Shown here: positions 54,548 to 64,000 of the stretch, piece after piece
How positions within the stretch are numbered: the first letter of the stretch is position 1
Layout: the number at the start of each line of letters is the position of its first letter
Assembly (NCBI GenBank): GCA_030550025.1
Contig: JAUQQC010000003.1
Location: 225,464-289,463, forward strand
DNA from: Acidobacteriota bacterium
GTDB lineage: Bacteria > Acidobacteriota > Blastocatellia > HR10
Direction: 5' to 3'
Length of the DNA: 64,000 nt
Translations under genes and position numbers: made by a program
Notes under the pieces: model-generated
What the model saw: only the letters and a program-made list of their open reading frames with translations
Database searches by the model: none
What the model was told of the DNA's origin: nothing

Positions 54548-56044
54548 TCAGATCAGGAGGTCGGCGAAATCCCTGAGATGCGCGCGCACGCGCTCGACAT
54601 CGGGCGCCAAGACGCGATCTTCGGTCAACCGGGGGACCAACGCACGGAGGCGCTCATAGGCCAATTGCACGCCGCGTCCGGGACGCAAAGGGGCCAGATA
54701 CTCGAGCCCTTGAGCGGCGCAGAGCAACTCGATCGCCAAGATGTATTCGACGTTTTCGAGCACCTGCCGGAGCTTCCAAGCGGAGGTCATCCCCATGCTG
54801 ACGTGATCTTCCTTGTTCCCGGATGTCGGCAGCGAATCTACAGAGGCCGGATGCGCGAGGACTTTGTTCTCCCCGACGAGCGAGACGGCGACGATCTGCA
54901 GGAGCATCATCCCGGAGCACATGCCCGGGTCGGTCGTCAGAAACGGCGGCAGCTCGCTCAAATCCGGATTCACGAGCCGTTCGATCCGACGCTCGGAGAT
55001 CGCCCCTAGCTCCGCAAGCGCCATCGCCAGATAATCGAATGCGAGCGCGAGGATCTCGCCGTGGAAATTCCCCCCAAGGAGCACCTCGCCCGTCTCGGCG
55101 AAGACCAAGGGATTGTCAATCGCACTGTTCAATTCAATGCTCACGACGTTCTCGACATGGCGGATGACATCGCGCACGGCACCGTGCACCTGCGGCATAC
55201 AGCGCAAGCTGTAGGCATCCTGCACACGGGGGCAATCCTTGTGCGAGAGCATGATCTCGCTTCCTTCGGTGAGGCGAAGGATGCGCTCGGCGACCTCGCG
55301 TTGTCCGGGATGCGGTCGCACGGCATGGATACGCGGATCGCAAGCGGCATTCGTCCCATGCAAGGCTTCCAGAGACATGGCACCGGCGACATCGGCGACA
55401 TCGGCCAGACGTTTGGCGCGCTGCACGCCGAGCGCCCCGACGGCCACCATCGCCTGCGTGCCATTTAAAAGCGCGATCCCCTCTTTCGCTTCCAACTGCA
55501 AGGGCGCGATCCCCGCCTGAGCGAGCGCCTCGCGAGCGCTCCGGCGTTCCCCGCGATACAGGACTTCCCCCTCGCCGATCATCGCCAGGGCCAGATGGGC
55601 GAGCGGAGCGAGATCGCCGCTGGCCCCCACCGATCCGCGCGAAGGGATAAGGGGATGAATGCCCGCGTTCAACATGCGCACGAGCGTCTCCACGACGATC
55701 GGGCGCACGCCCGAATACCCCTTGGCCAAGACATTGGCGCGCGCCAACATCATCGCTCGCGTCTCGGCCTCACTGAGCGGTTCGCCGACGCCCGCCGCAT
55801 GACTGCGCACGAGGTTCAGTTGCAACTGGCGCGTCGCCTCGTGCGGGATTGTCACTCCACTCAATTTCCCGAAGCCCGTGTTCACGCCGTAGACGACGCG
55901 CCCGCTCCGCAAGATCTCCTCGATCACACGGCGCGATGCCTCCATGCGAGCGAATGCCTCCGGCGCGATCTCCACCGGTTCCCGGTCCACGGCCACGGCC
56001 TCCAGCTGCTCCAGAGTGAGCGAATTCCCATCAATCACGATCAT
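54548..56044 (-). CDS. hutH: Histidine ammonia-lyase
   Basis: Releases ammonia from histidine to give urocanate. The 498-aa MIO enzyme has the autocatalytic Ala141-Ser142-Gly143 (GSVGASGDLAPLAH), the catalytic Tyr52 (VVYGVNTGFGK) and the HAL-type specificity His82 (RSHAAGVGEPL). In the NKEDHVSMGM loop, Lys stands where most HALs have Gln. The start overlaps the glycosyltransferase stop (ATGA). No hutU, hutI or hutG is present nearby, unlike usual histidine-degradation operons. Confidence 0.93.
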   Translation of the reverse strand: MIVIDGNSLTLEQLEAVAVDREPVEIAPEAFARMEASRRVIEEILRSGRVVYGVNTGFGKLSGVTIPHEATRQLQLNLVRSHAAGVGEPLSEAETRAMMLARANVLAKGYSGVRPIVVETLVRMLNAGIHPLIPSRGSVGASGDLAPLAHLALAMIGEGEVLYRGERRSAREALAQAGIAPLQLEAKEGIALLNGTQAMVAVGALGVQRAKRLADVADVAGAMSLEALHGTNAACDPRIHAVRPHPGQREVAERILRLTEGSEIMLSHKDCPRVQDAYSLRCMPQVHGAVRDVIRHVENVVSIELNSAIDNPLVFAETGEVLLGGNFHGEILALAFDYLAMALAELGAISERRIERLVNPDLSELPPFLTTDPGMCSGMMLLQIVAVSLVGENKVLAHPASVDSLPTSGNKEDHVSMGMTSAWKLRQVLENVEYILAIELLCAAQGLEYLAPLRPGRGVQLAYERLRALVPRLTEDRVLAPDVERVRAHLRDFADLLI

Positions 56045-57552
56045 GGCCTCCCCCCGATCTCGCGATTTCGCCGCTGCCGCGCGCGGATCTCCAACGTCCG
56101 CACCCAATCCTTATAGGCCTCGTACCGATTCCGCACCTCCCACGGTAGAGCGCGATCCGTGTTGTCCTCCCATCGGCGCGCCAAGTAGATCGGCTCGAAG
56201 AGACGACTGATCTCGTACTCGCGACTGAGCCGCAAGCCGACAGCGTAATCCTCGCCATAGCTCACGTTGGGAAATCCGAAGCGCCGCAGAAGCGGCACGT
56301 AGTAGGCGCGGGGAGCCCCCAGGCCTTTTACGCGCAAGGCGTTATTTCGCCCGTTCTCGCGCGTCCATTCGCGATGATCCACGATGCCGGGCGGAATCTC
56401 CTCGAGTTGAAAATTCACCGTGCGATAGGCGCCGATGACCATCGCATAGCGCGGCGTCGGCCATTCCCGACACGGTCGCTCCCATGCCGCTCGGGCGAAG
56501 GCCTCCGAATCGAAGAAGGCGCGCACGATCGTCTCCAGCGCTGCATCATTCGCATACAGGTCGTCCGAATCCAACTGCACGGCGAGCATCCCGCATTCCG
56601 GCGCGAAGATGGCTTCGTTCCAACACCCCCCGATCCCCAAATCCCGACGCTCGGGAATCTTATGGATGACCTGCGAAGCGGTGCTCGCCCATTGCCGGAC
56701 GATCTCCGTCGTGCGATCCGTCGAGTGATTGTCCACGACGATCACGTTGTAGGGGAAGGACGCGCGTTGCGAGAGCGCGCTCCGCAAGGCATCGGCGATC
56801 GTTCGCTCGCGATTCCGCACAGGAATGATCACGCTCGCGAGCACCGGATACTCTCCCTCGGGTGGGGGGAGAGGGACGAACGTCGGCTCCAGATATGCCC
56901 CCACGCGTCGAAGATGTTCGGTGAAGACGCACTCCATCTCCCGCTGTGCCGGGCGATGTCGCGGATCCACGTAGCGGAAGATCGCCTCAAGCGGAAATTC
57001 GGCGCTCGTCCCTTCTTGAAGCTCGCGATGAGCGATGTAGAGACATTCGGGAACGCGCACGATATCGCCAACGGTCGCGATCTTCAACCGCAAGTCGTAG
57101 AGCCCTCCCCATCGCAGCTCTGAGGGGATCGGCCCGCACCGTTCGATCGCCCGACGCACGACCCGATGCGAGAGCAGTAGGAGCGGTCCGAAATCGAACT
57201 CCTCGCTGACGCTTCCTTCCTGATAATCGTTCAGCGAACGCGCGCACAGTTGGCCCGCGCTCGCCTCGAAATAATCGGCATAGATGATCCCCGCCTCGCT
57301 CTCTTCGGCGACTTGAAGGAGCCGCATGAGGGATCGCTCACTGATCTCGACGAACGCCCCTGCTTGAAAGAGTAAGAGATAGTCGGTCGTCAGCGATTCC
57401 AGAAGCGCGTTCAACGCTGTGCCCGAGAATCCGGGATCAAGCCGCAGGCCGCGAATCGGCAGCGGTTCACCGAGCTGCTGAAAACACGCCCTCTGCCGCT
57501 CGAAGATCGCCTCGTCCTCATAGCCGATCACGATGGTGAGGCGCTCCCTCAT
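56041..57552 (-). CDS. Family 2 glycosyltransferase with long N-terminal region
   Basis: A 503-aa protein. Residues 1-235 form a first glycosyltransferase-like domain (DYLLLFQAGAFVEISERSLM, IIYADYFEA). The second, at about 240-460, is clear GT2 (SVIIPVRNRERTIADALRSA, VVDNHSTDRT, DSDDLYA). No membrane helix. Acceptor and sugar unknown. It sits between the DUF72 gene and hutH, overlapping both by 4 bases. Confidence 0.85.
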   Translation of the reverse strand: MRERLTIVIGYEDEAIFERQRACFQQLGEPLPIRGLRLDPGFSGTALNALLESLTTDYLLLFQAGAFVEISERSLMRLLQVAEESEAGIIYADYFEASAGQLCARSLNDYQEGSVSEEFDFGPLLLLSHRVVRRAIERCGPIPSELRWGGLYDLRLKIATVGDIVRVPECLYIAHRELQEGTSAEFPLEAIFRYVDPRHRPAQREMECVFTEHLRRVGAYLEPTFVPLPPPEGEYPVLASVIIPVRNRERTIADALRSALSQRASFPYNVIVVDNHSTDRTTEIVRQWASTASQVIHKIPERRDLGIGGCWNEAIFAPECGMLAVQLDSDDLYANDAALETIVRAFFDSEAFARAAWERPCREWPTPRYAMVIGAYRTVNFQLEEIPPGIVDHREWTRENGRNNALRVKGLGAPRAYYVPLLRRFGFPNVSYGEDYAVGLRLSREYEISRLFEPIYLARRWEDNTDRALPWEVRNRYEAYKDWVRTLEIRARQRRNREIGGRP

Positions 57553-58406
57553 TCCGACGGACGCGCGATGGTGTGCAGGCGCGGATAATGGCTCAAAAGT
57601 GGCGGCGGGACGGCGACCTTCTCCCTCTCCAAGGCCGCTCGCAATTCCAAGGCATTGACGACGCCCTTCCCCCGCACGTGATTATTCGTGATCACGTATA
57701 CCTCGCGGGCAATCTCGCCAATGTGCCGAATCTTCTCGATCCAGGGCTCCAGCTCTTCAGGCGAATAGAGATAATCGTAGCGAGCTCCCGGATCGGCGTT
57801 CTCCGCGAACCAGTTCTCGTAATTTCGACCATGTAAGCGCACGTAGCCGACGGCGGCCGTCACGCGCGACGTCGGCGGCAAAGAGCGATGGAAGAGCGGC
57901 TGATCAATATTGCAAAATCCAACACCGCGCTCGGCGAGGAACCGATACACCTCCTCGGCGTTCCATGAACTATGACGCACCTCGACGACGAGCGGATATT
58001 CGCGGAATCGCTCCAGCAGCTCCCGCAGGTACGCGCGCGCTTCGGGCGTGTTCTTGAACGACCAAGGGAATTGAACGAGCAGGGCTCCGAGCCGATCGGC
58101 TTCCAGCAGTAGCTCCATCCCACGCTTGAAGAGGCGTTCGTCCTCGACGCCGACTGTCCCCCGCTCATGCGTGAACTTCCGATAGAGCTTCGCCGTGAAC
58201 TTAAACCGAGGGTTATGCGCGACGCGTCGCACCCAACTGCGGGTCATCCGCTCCGTCGGGGGACGATAAAAGCTGCTGTTGATCTCAACGGTATCGAAAT
58301 ACTCGGCGATGTATGGGAGCGGATCGAATCCGCGCGGCAGAGGATCCGGGTACACCGTTCCTCTCCAATCCTCGTATGACCATCCAGCTGGCCCGACGCG
58401 GATCAT
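57549..58406 (-). CDS. DUF72 family TIM-barrel protein
   Basis: A 285-aa protein of the DUF72 (YecE-like) family. Marks: VGPAGWSYEDWRGTVYP, the EINSSFYRPP strand, FKFTAKLYRKFTHE, VEVRHSSWN and YVRLHGRNYE. Reaction unknown. I start at ATG 58406, downstream of a good promoter. First gene of the three-gene operon with the glycosyltransferase and hutH. Confidence 0.92.
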   Translation of the reverse strand: MIRVGPAGWSYEDWRGTVYPDPLPRGFDPLPYIAEYFDTVEINSSFYRPPTERMTRSWVRRVAHNPRFKFTAKLYRKFTHERGTVGVEDERLFKRGMELLLEADRLGALLVQFPWSFKNTPEARAYLRELLERFREYPLVVEVRHSSWNAEEVYRFLAERGVGFCNIDQPLFHRSLPPTSRVTAAVGYVRLHGRNYENWFAENADPGARYDYLYSPEELEPWIEKIRHIGEIAREVYVITNNHVRGKGVVNALELRAALEREKVAVPPPLLSHYPRLHTIARPSE

Positions 58407-58433
58407 CGTCGCGTTCCCCGCATCCGAGGCAGA

Positions 58434-58463
58434 AGGATACCATGGGCGGGACTTTTTTCTCAA
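58434..58463 (-). promoter_or_regulatory. Promoter of the DUF72-GT2-hutH operon
   Basis: Minus strand: TTGAGA (58458-58463), 18-base spacer, TATCCT (58434-58439). A small GGGAG/CTCCC hairpin lies just upstream at 58469-58481. The start near 58427 leaves about 20 bases before the ATG. Confidence 0.6.
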
Positions 58464-58540
58464 TGAGCGGGAGTAGCTCCCTTCTTCGCAGGAGTCGAGA
58501 TCGTGGCTCAGCGCGAAGGGAAACGCCCAAAGAAGAGGCG

Positions 58541-58570
58541 GAGCGGCCGGGCATCGAAGCCCGGCCGCTC
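58541..58570 (-). terminator. Strong hairpin terminator after the TonB-dependent receptor
   Basis: GAGCGGCCGGGC and GCCCGGCCGCTC form a perfect 12-bp stem with loop TTCGAT, beginning 6 bases after the receptor stop codon. The downstream minus strand is pyrimidine-rich (CGCCTCTTCTTT) rather than a pure T run. It separates the receptor from the DUF72 operon. Confidence 0.75.
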
Positions 58571-58575
58571 TCGAT

Positions 58576-61500
58576 TCAGAAGCTGAGCTTCAAGGCGAAC
58601 TGGATCACGCGATTGGGCTCTCCCGTAGCGATGATCGTCGCCGAGCTGGGCACGGCAGCCGTCACGCAACAGGTTTGCCCGAAGAGCGAGCTGGTGATCG
58701 TCGGCGATCCCACGCTCGCATTCCGCGGGTTCTCGAAGTTCGGGTGATTGAAGACGTTGAAGAACTCCGTACGGAAATCGAGCTTCACGCGCTCGGTGAG
58801 CTGGAACTTCTTAATGAGCCCCATGTCCATGTTCCAGAACCCGGGACCTTGAACGACGTTGCGCCCCATTCCGTGCTGTCCCGGAGCCGGGATGCAGAAG
58901 TAGCTCTCGGTCCCGATCACCTGACGGCAGTTGAAGAAGGGGCTGGCCGGATCCACGATGCGATCCCCGACATGAAAGACCACCGGCCCTTGGATTCCGG
59001 GGACGAACTGGAGCTTCGACTTCGGCATCGGCCCGCGGACTTCGGCGCGCGATTGCTTGGTCTGATGGACAGTGCGCACGCCCGAATTGAGCGTGTACGG
59101 CTCGCCGCTTTGATAGATGGAGATACCCGTGACGGTCCAGCCACCCAGAATGTGCTGCAGGATGCCCGGCCAATCGCTCCCCCACTTCTGCCCACGACCG
59201 AACGGCAGGTCATAGAGCCAGTTGACGACGAGCACGTGTCGGTTATCGAAGTCCGAACGCGCGCGATCGAGCTTGAAGTTCCGCACATCAGTGGGTGTGC
59301 GCGAATTGGTCGTGCTCAAGCCACCGCCAGAAGTCGCTGCCACCGGATCCACCGACATGTCGTCAATGGACTTCGAGAGGGTGTACGCCAAGCCGAAGGT
59401 CAATCCCTTCTCATAGCGACGTTGCAGTTGCACGATCATGCCGTGGTAGCTCGAGCTGCCGCCGGAATCGAAGTAGAAGATCTGCCCGAACTGCGCATTG
59501 GGGCGGAAGTAGTTAGCCGGGAAGCCGCGATTGACGATCCAGTCCGCACCCGAGAGCTGGTCGATCCGGACCGCGAGATCGCCCACGCCGCCGTTGAGCA
59601 CGTCCGTCGCGAAAGCCCCGCGATAGCGCGCCGACGTCGGCGACGTCGCGTTGAGCAATCGGCTGAGCAAGGGCAAGGGCTCCTGTCCCGGCAATCCGAA
59701 GTAAGCGAAATTGTCCACAGTGCGACTCGCGGTCGGAATGCCCGCCGCCGCTTGCGCGGCCAAGCAAGCGTCCGGATTGAGCTTGCAGATCATGAGGTTC
59801 TTCTGCGCCTTCAGGAACTCCTGCAGGAACTCCGGTGGATAACGGAACTGGTTCAGATCGTATGCGCGATAGAGCCGCATCCCGCGCTTACCGATGTAGC
59901 CGACCTGCCCCACGAACGCATGGGGCAATTCGCGTTGGATCGTCAGGCTCCACTCGTGCACGGTCGGGACCTTGAGATTCGGATCAAATGCCCCGACCTG
60001 CGGCGCCAAGCCGAGTGGTCGCTCCGGAAGCCGCAGCAGCTCCGACGGCTTCTGCGTCGGCGGACCAAGATCGAGCGGCTTCAAGGCAGCCATGAGCTGG
60101 CTCAATCGCACATCGTTCGGAATGTCCCGGCACGGCCCCGTCGGGGGGTCCTGTACGTTCACGACACAGCGAAGGACACTCCCGGGGATCATGCCGGAGA
60201 TGGCCGTCACTTGGAACGTGGAGACCGTATCGAAGGCGAGCCCGTATCCGACGCGAATCGCCATCTTGCCCGAAGAGCGCGGGTCCCAGGCGAAGCTCAC
60301 GCGCGGGGCGATCGTCGTCCAATTCATGCGCTTGAACCACCTGTCCGAAGGCACGTAAGTCACTGGGCCCTGACTCCCATCCAGCGGACGATCCGGTACG
60401 AAGACGCGATCGCAGCAGTCCTTCGGCGGCAGATTGATCTCCCATCGGAATCCATAAGTCAGCGTGAAGTTCCGCCGCACGCGCCATTCGTCCTGGGCAT
60501 AGAAGTTGTACTGCTTGACGCGCGTTCCGGCGACAAAGGGGGCGAAGATATACTGGTCGCGCTTGAAATCCGCGACGAACGCCTGTTGCACGCGAGCCGG
60601 GATGCCCATCAGCTCGACGATCGCCTGCTGGAGATTGACGTTGTCGCTCGCGTTAATCCCCGGAGCGCCAGGGAATCCAGCTGCTACGCCCGGCGCCGTA
60701 TTAGCCGTCGGTGGACGCACGCTCTGGCTGAAGATGATCGTCGGCCACATGTTGAATCCGCCCGGCACGCCGCGATTGTCGTTGTGCCGATAGAGCCGGA
60801 AGTTGATCCCCGTGCGGACGTTGTGCGATCCGCGCATGTAGCTCAGGTTGTCGATGAATTGGATCGTGCTCACCGCTCGGCGTGTGAAGGGGGTGTTGCA
60901 GAACGGTGTGTCCACAAGCGAGAGGGAATCGGTGCCGAAGCACTCTTGCCCATAGGGCGGTGGCTCCACACCGAACTTCGTATTGGCTTCCCGCAAGAGG
61001 AAGGTGAACATGAAGCGACTGAAGCCCGTCGTGAACTCGTTGACCATCCGGGAGGAGATGACGCGTCGGTAGTTGAGCGCCAACCCTTGCGACTCTCGGC
61101 TCACCTCCCCAAGTGGAGCGAAGCCGGGAAAGATCGAGGGCCGCGCGTTCAGGAAATCGCCCTCGCGCGTATCCCAATTCGTCCGAACACGCTGTTATTC
61201 TCATCGAACTTGTGATCCACGCGGAACATCAGATGTGGGCCCTTGAATCGCGAGGGTGGATTCCAGATGAAGCCCGCCGTGTTCAAGCCATCGCCGACGT
61301 TGAACGTATTGGGCGATGGGAACTTCGCGAGCATCTCCATCATGAGCGGATCGGGCCCGATCCCAGCCGGATCATTCGCGAAGATGTTGTACGTTCGGAT
61401 ACAGCCAAGCTCAGTCGGCGTCGCGCACATGCGCACGCCCGGCCGCAGAGCGCCCGTGATCGGATCCACCAAACGCGGCGAATTCCGCGTGACGATGACC

Positions 61501-62543
61501 CCATCGAGAATGAGCGGGTTCGCCGGATCTGGGACGAAGTAGCGGAAGATGCCTTGCTTCTTCAGCGTGTCCGTGTAGACGAGTGGCACGCCGAAGGACT
61601 GCGTGATGGGCATCGTCTGCTTGATGCGATTCCCCTGCCAACTGGCGAAGAAGAATGTCTTGTTCTTGACGATCGGTCCTCCACCCGAAGCGCCGAATTG
61701 ATGCAACAGGAGCGTTGGCCGCTCCAGGCCCGCCGCATTATTGAACCACTCGTTGGCATTGAGCACCGTGTTCCGATGGAACCAGAAGAAATCCCCGTGG
61801 AACTCGTTCGTGCCCGAGCGCGTCACGATGTTGACGTTCGCGCCGCTGTTACGCCCGAACTCCGGCGTCGCATTATGGGTGACCACACGATACTCCTGCA
61901 CGTTATCGGGATTAAGCCGGTAGACGTTGTTCTGCGGATTCGGCACCGAGGATTCGTTCGCGTCAATGCCGTCAATGGTCACATTGTGCGCGCGATCGCG
62001 CGAGCCGAAGACGTGCGTCCCCGAACCGAGCGCTCCCGTCGTGCGCTGCACGAGCCCAGGCTCTAGGATGACCAAACTCAGAGGGTTGCGGCCGTTGAGC
62101 GGCAACTCGACGACTTCGCGCCGGGTCACGACCCCACCAAGCATCGCATGCGTCGTCGCGATGCGCTCATAGGCGCCGGTCACCTCGACGATCTCCGTCG
62201 GCGACCCGACTTCCAGCGTCACGTTCACTACAAGCGGAGCTCCAACGGTCAGGACGTTGTTCGTCCCCACATACTTGCGGAACCCCGGATACTCCACCGT
62301 GATCGTATAGCTGCCGACCGGCAACGATTCCAAAGCATAGGTACCAGCCGATGTCGTCGTCGTCTTGTACTCGACCCCCGTGGCCTCGTTCCGCGCGATG
62401 ACCACGGCGCCCTGGATCACCGCTCCCGTCGGATCCACGACCGTGCCCGTGATCCGGCTCGTGGCCGTTTGGGCGAAGATCGCCACTGCGAAGAAGAGAC
62501 CAAGGGGAAGAATCATCACGAGCCGCATACACATCTTGCGCAT
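58576..62543 (-). pseudogene. Oar-type TonB-dependent receptor, interrupted by a frameshift
   Basis: Two adjacent frames form one receptor. 62543-61149 encodes a signal peptide, a carboxypeptidase-regulatory domain (ITGTVVDPTGAVIQGAVVIA) and the plug (NGRNPLSLVILEPGLVQ, NIVTRSGTNEFHGDFFWFHR). The other frame continues down to 58576 with the barrel and ends IQFALKLSF with terminal Phe. Reading runs on from about 61185 if one base (probably C, in GTGTT-CGG) is restored: NWDTREGDFLNARPSIFPGF, then SRESQGLALNYRRVIS. With that base the gene has 1323 codons. ATG 62543 follows TAAGGAGGG. A real mutation or a sequencing error. Confidence 0.88.
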
Positions 62544-62583
62544 ACCCGACCCTCCTTAGTGTCTAAATAACAAAACCGGTTGG

Positions 62584-62613
62584 AGGATAGCACACCTTCC
62601 GATCGGTCAGCAA
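62584..62613 (-). promoter_or_regulatory. Possible promoter of the TonB-dependent receptor
   Basis: Minus strand: TTGCTG (62608-62613), 18-base spacer, TATCCT (62584-62589). The leader would be about 35 bases and contains the TAAGGAGGG ribosome site. Confidence 0.4.
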
Positions 62614-62729
62614 GGTGAAAGGTCTCACGGCCCGATAAGTCTCCTGAAAGGCCCATCCCCCTTTACCTCTGCTCCCGAATCATGTCAAAATCTCCCCCGA
62701 TGATGAATCCAAAGGGAGAGAGCCGGGCG

Positions 62730-63509
62730 ATGAAGAGGACGATCAAAGGTGTGATTCTGGCCGGCGGATTGGGGACGCGGCTATATCCACTGACGAAGGT
62801 GACGAACAAGCATCTGTTGCCTGTCTACAACAAGCCGATGATCTACTATCCTCTGGAGACGCTCGTCGAAGCCGGAATTCGGGACATCATGATCGTGACC
62901 GGTGGGAATAACGCCGGAGACTTCCTTCGGCTGCTTGGCAACGGTGCGGAGTTCGGGCTGAAACATTTGCACTACACATATCAGCAGGGCGAGGGGGGGA
63001 TCGCCGCCGCACTCAGCTTGGCCGAGCACTTCGCCGATGGACACCTGCTCTGCGTTATCCTAGGTGACAATATCATTGAGAAATCCATCGCCCCATACGT
63101 CGAACGGTACCTGGAGCAAGGATCGGGAGCGAAAATCCTCCTCAAAGAGGTCCCCGATCCGACGCGCTTCGGCGTGCCGGTGATCGAGAGCGGGCGCATC
63201 GTCCGAATCGAGGAGAAGCCGAAGGTTCCGGGCTCGCCGTACGCCGTCACGGGGATTTATTTCTACGACGAGAAAGTCTTCGACATCATCCGCACGCTCA
63301 AGCCGAGCGCGCGAGGGGAGTTGGAGATCACCGACGTCAACAACGCCTATTTGGAGCGCGGGGAGCTGACCTACGACATCTTAGATGGATGGTGGACCGA
63401 CGCCGGGACATTCGAGAGCCTGCTTTTGGCCAATCAACTCGTCGCCGAACGGGAACGGCGACGAGCGCGCGCCGCCTCAGAATCGGCACGATCTTCCCCT
63501 CATGCGTGA
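62730..63509 (+). CDS. rfbA: Glucose-1-phosphate thymidylyltransferase-like sugar nucleotidyltransferase
   Basis: Makes dTDP-glucose (or a related NDP-sugar) for rhamnose and other deoxysugars. The 259-aa enzyme has the activation loop LAGGLGTRLYPLTKVTNKHL, LPVYNKPMIYYPLETL, the metal Asp in ILGDNIIE, VPDPTRFGVPV, EEKPKVPGS and WWTDAGTFESLL. Members of this shorter group sometimes differ in base specificity. ATG 62730 matches the family start and has GGGAGAG upstream, somewhat far; ATGs at 62700/62703 are alternatives. Confidence 0.9.
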   Translation: MKRTIKGVILAGGLGTRLYPLTKVTNKHLLPVYNKPMIYYPLETLVEAGIRDIMIVTGGNNAGDFLRLLGNGAEFGLKHLHYTYQQGEGGIAAALSLAEHFADGHLLCVILGDNIIEKSIAPYVERYLEQGSGAKILLKEVPDPTRFGVPVIESGRIVRIEEKPKVPGSPYAVTGIYFYDEKVFDIIRTLKPSARGELEITDVNNAYLERGELTYDILDGWWTDAGTFESLLLANQLVAERERRRARAASESARSSPHA

Positions 63510-63521
63510 GGGAGGCCTTTT

Positions 63522-64000
63522 ATGAAACGGCGCGACTTCATGCAGCAGGCGATGGCGGCGGCCGTACTCGGCCTCTCGTGGGAGCAGGTGGCGCAACTGC
63601 TTCGCGTGGACGCGCCACCGCTTCCCTCGGATGCGCTTTACCAGCGCGATCCCGAATGGTATTGGGCCGAGATGCGGCGTCAGTTCCTATTAGACCCTAA
63701 CCATATCAACCTCAATTGTGGTTCCCTGGGTGTCTGTCCGCTGCCGGTGATTCGCGCTGTCGCTGAGCACCTGTTCACCTCGGAGGCGTTCAACGATCCC
63801 GACTACCCGTGGTGGGGCTACGGGGAGAATGAGCACATTCGCGAGGTGCGCGAGGAATTGGCTCGATTCCTGGGCGTCTCCCGCGATGAGATCGCCCTAG
63901 TGCGTAATGCGACGGAGGCCATGAATACGGTCTGCAATGGCCTGGACCTGAATCGGGGCGACGTCGTCGTGACGACGGATCAAGAGCATCCGGGAGGCCT
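63522..64000 (+). CDS. Class V aminotransferase-like protein with Tat-type leader (partial)
   Basis: The first 159 codons run off the window edge. The N-terminus (MKRRDFMQQAMAAAVLGLSW) looks like a twin-arginine signal. Then NLNCGSLGVCPLPVI, WWGYGENEHIREVREELARF and LVRNATEAMNTVCNGLDL follow the start of fold type I class V enzymes such as isopenicillin-N epimerase-like proteins. The Schiff-base lysine lies beyond the edge. GGGAGG precedes the ATG, 12 bases after rfbA. Confidence 0.8.
   Translation, partial: MKRRDFMQQAMAAAVLGLSWEQVAQLLRVDAPPLPSDALYQRDPEWYWAEMRRQFLLDPNHINLNCGSLGVCPLPVIRAVAEHLFTSEAFNDPDYPWWGYGENEHIREVREELARFLGVSRDEIALVRNATEAMNTVCNGLDLNRGDVVVTTDQEHPGG

Noticed and set aside
58675-61215. 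Plus-strand open frame of 846 codons antisense to the TonB-dependent receptor
   Set aside because: Composition is His/Arg/Asp/Glu-rich without any domain. Long antisense frames are expected in GC-rich genes, and the minus-strand product is an unmistakable receptor.

Overview
The window is a GC-rich bacterial chromosome segment made almost entirely of housekeeping and envelope genes on both strands, with short intergenic gaps. I see no insertion sequence, prophage or CRISPR array. The best guess for the organism is an Acidobacteriota member. Supporting traits are an Hfq-like protein with a long N-terminal extension, a giant Oar-type TonB-dependent receptor with a carboxypeptidase-regulatory N-domain, a DUF5916 outer-membrane protein, several secreted proteins with carboxypeptidase-regulatory folds, and a pilin followed by an ABC exporter. 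This placement is inference from gene content; no rRNA gene is present to test it.

Layout. 1-11 kb: argS, an hfq-like gene, tRNA-Leu(GAG), a gap-pgk-tpiA-secG glycolysis/secretion operon, then a DUF885 metallopeptidase paired with a single-chain transketolase. 11-17 kb: a small HTH regulator, a lone receiver-domain protein, recX, a TPM/nucleotidyltransferase/LemA operon and a secreted beta-sandwich protein. 17-26 kb: pyrF, an aminotransferase, a DUF5916 barrel protein, a DUF2914 membrane protein, a large M14-like peptidase and queF. 26-31 kb: an amino-acid transport island (two APC permeases, one dicarboxylate/amino acid:cation symporter, one small membrane protein). 31-37 kb: ribA, a PafA-like phosphatase, an epimerase, a Mut7-C protein, thiG and a secreted repeat protein. 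37-41 kb: a TPR protein, a type IV pilin and an ABC exporter operon whose middle gene carries a pseudopilin-like tail. 41-49 kb: queE and ubiE back to back, pcrA, an amidohydrolase, an ornithine-cyclodeaminase-like gene, queD and a pteridine-reductase-like SDR. 49-64 kb: a flippase, glycosyltransferases, DUF420 and ABC-2 membrane proteins, a DUF72-GT2-hutH operon, a frameshifted TonB-dependent receptor, a dTDP-glucose-type nucleotidyltransferase and the start of a class V aminotransferase-like gene.

Two patterns stand out. First, the pilin is followed by permease, membrane-anchored TPR and ATPase genes, which resembles the Myxococcus pilA-pilGHI arrangement; the ATPase has altered catalytic residues. 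Second, several genes (queE, ubiE, queF, recX, the flippase, DUF885) have recognisable -35/-10 boxes placed so that transcription would begin within about 10 bases of the start codon, without a Shine-Dalgarno site, which suggests leaderless or near-leaderless mRNAs. Several enzyme homologues (M14-like peptidase, nucleotidyltransferase, ABC ATPase) lack expected catalytic residues and may have changed function.
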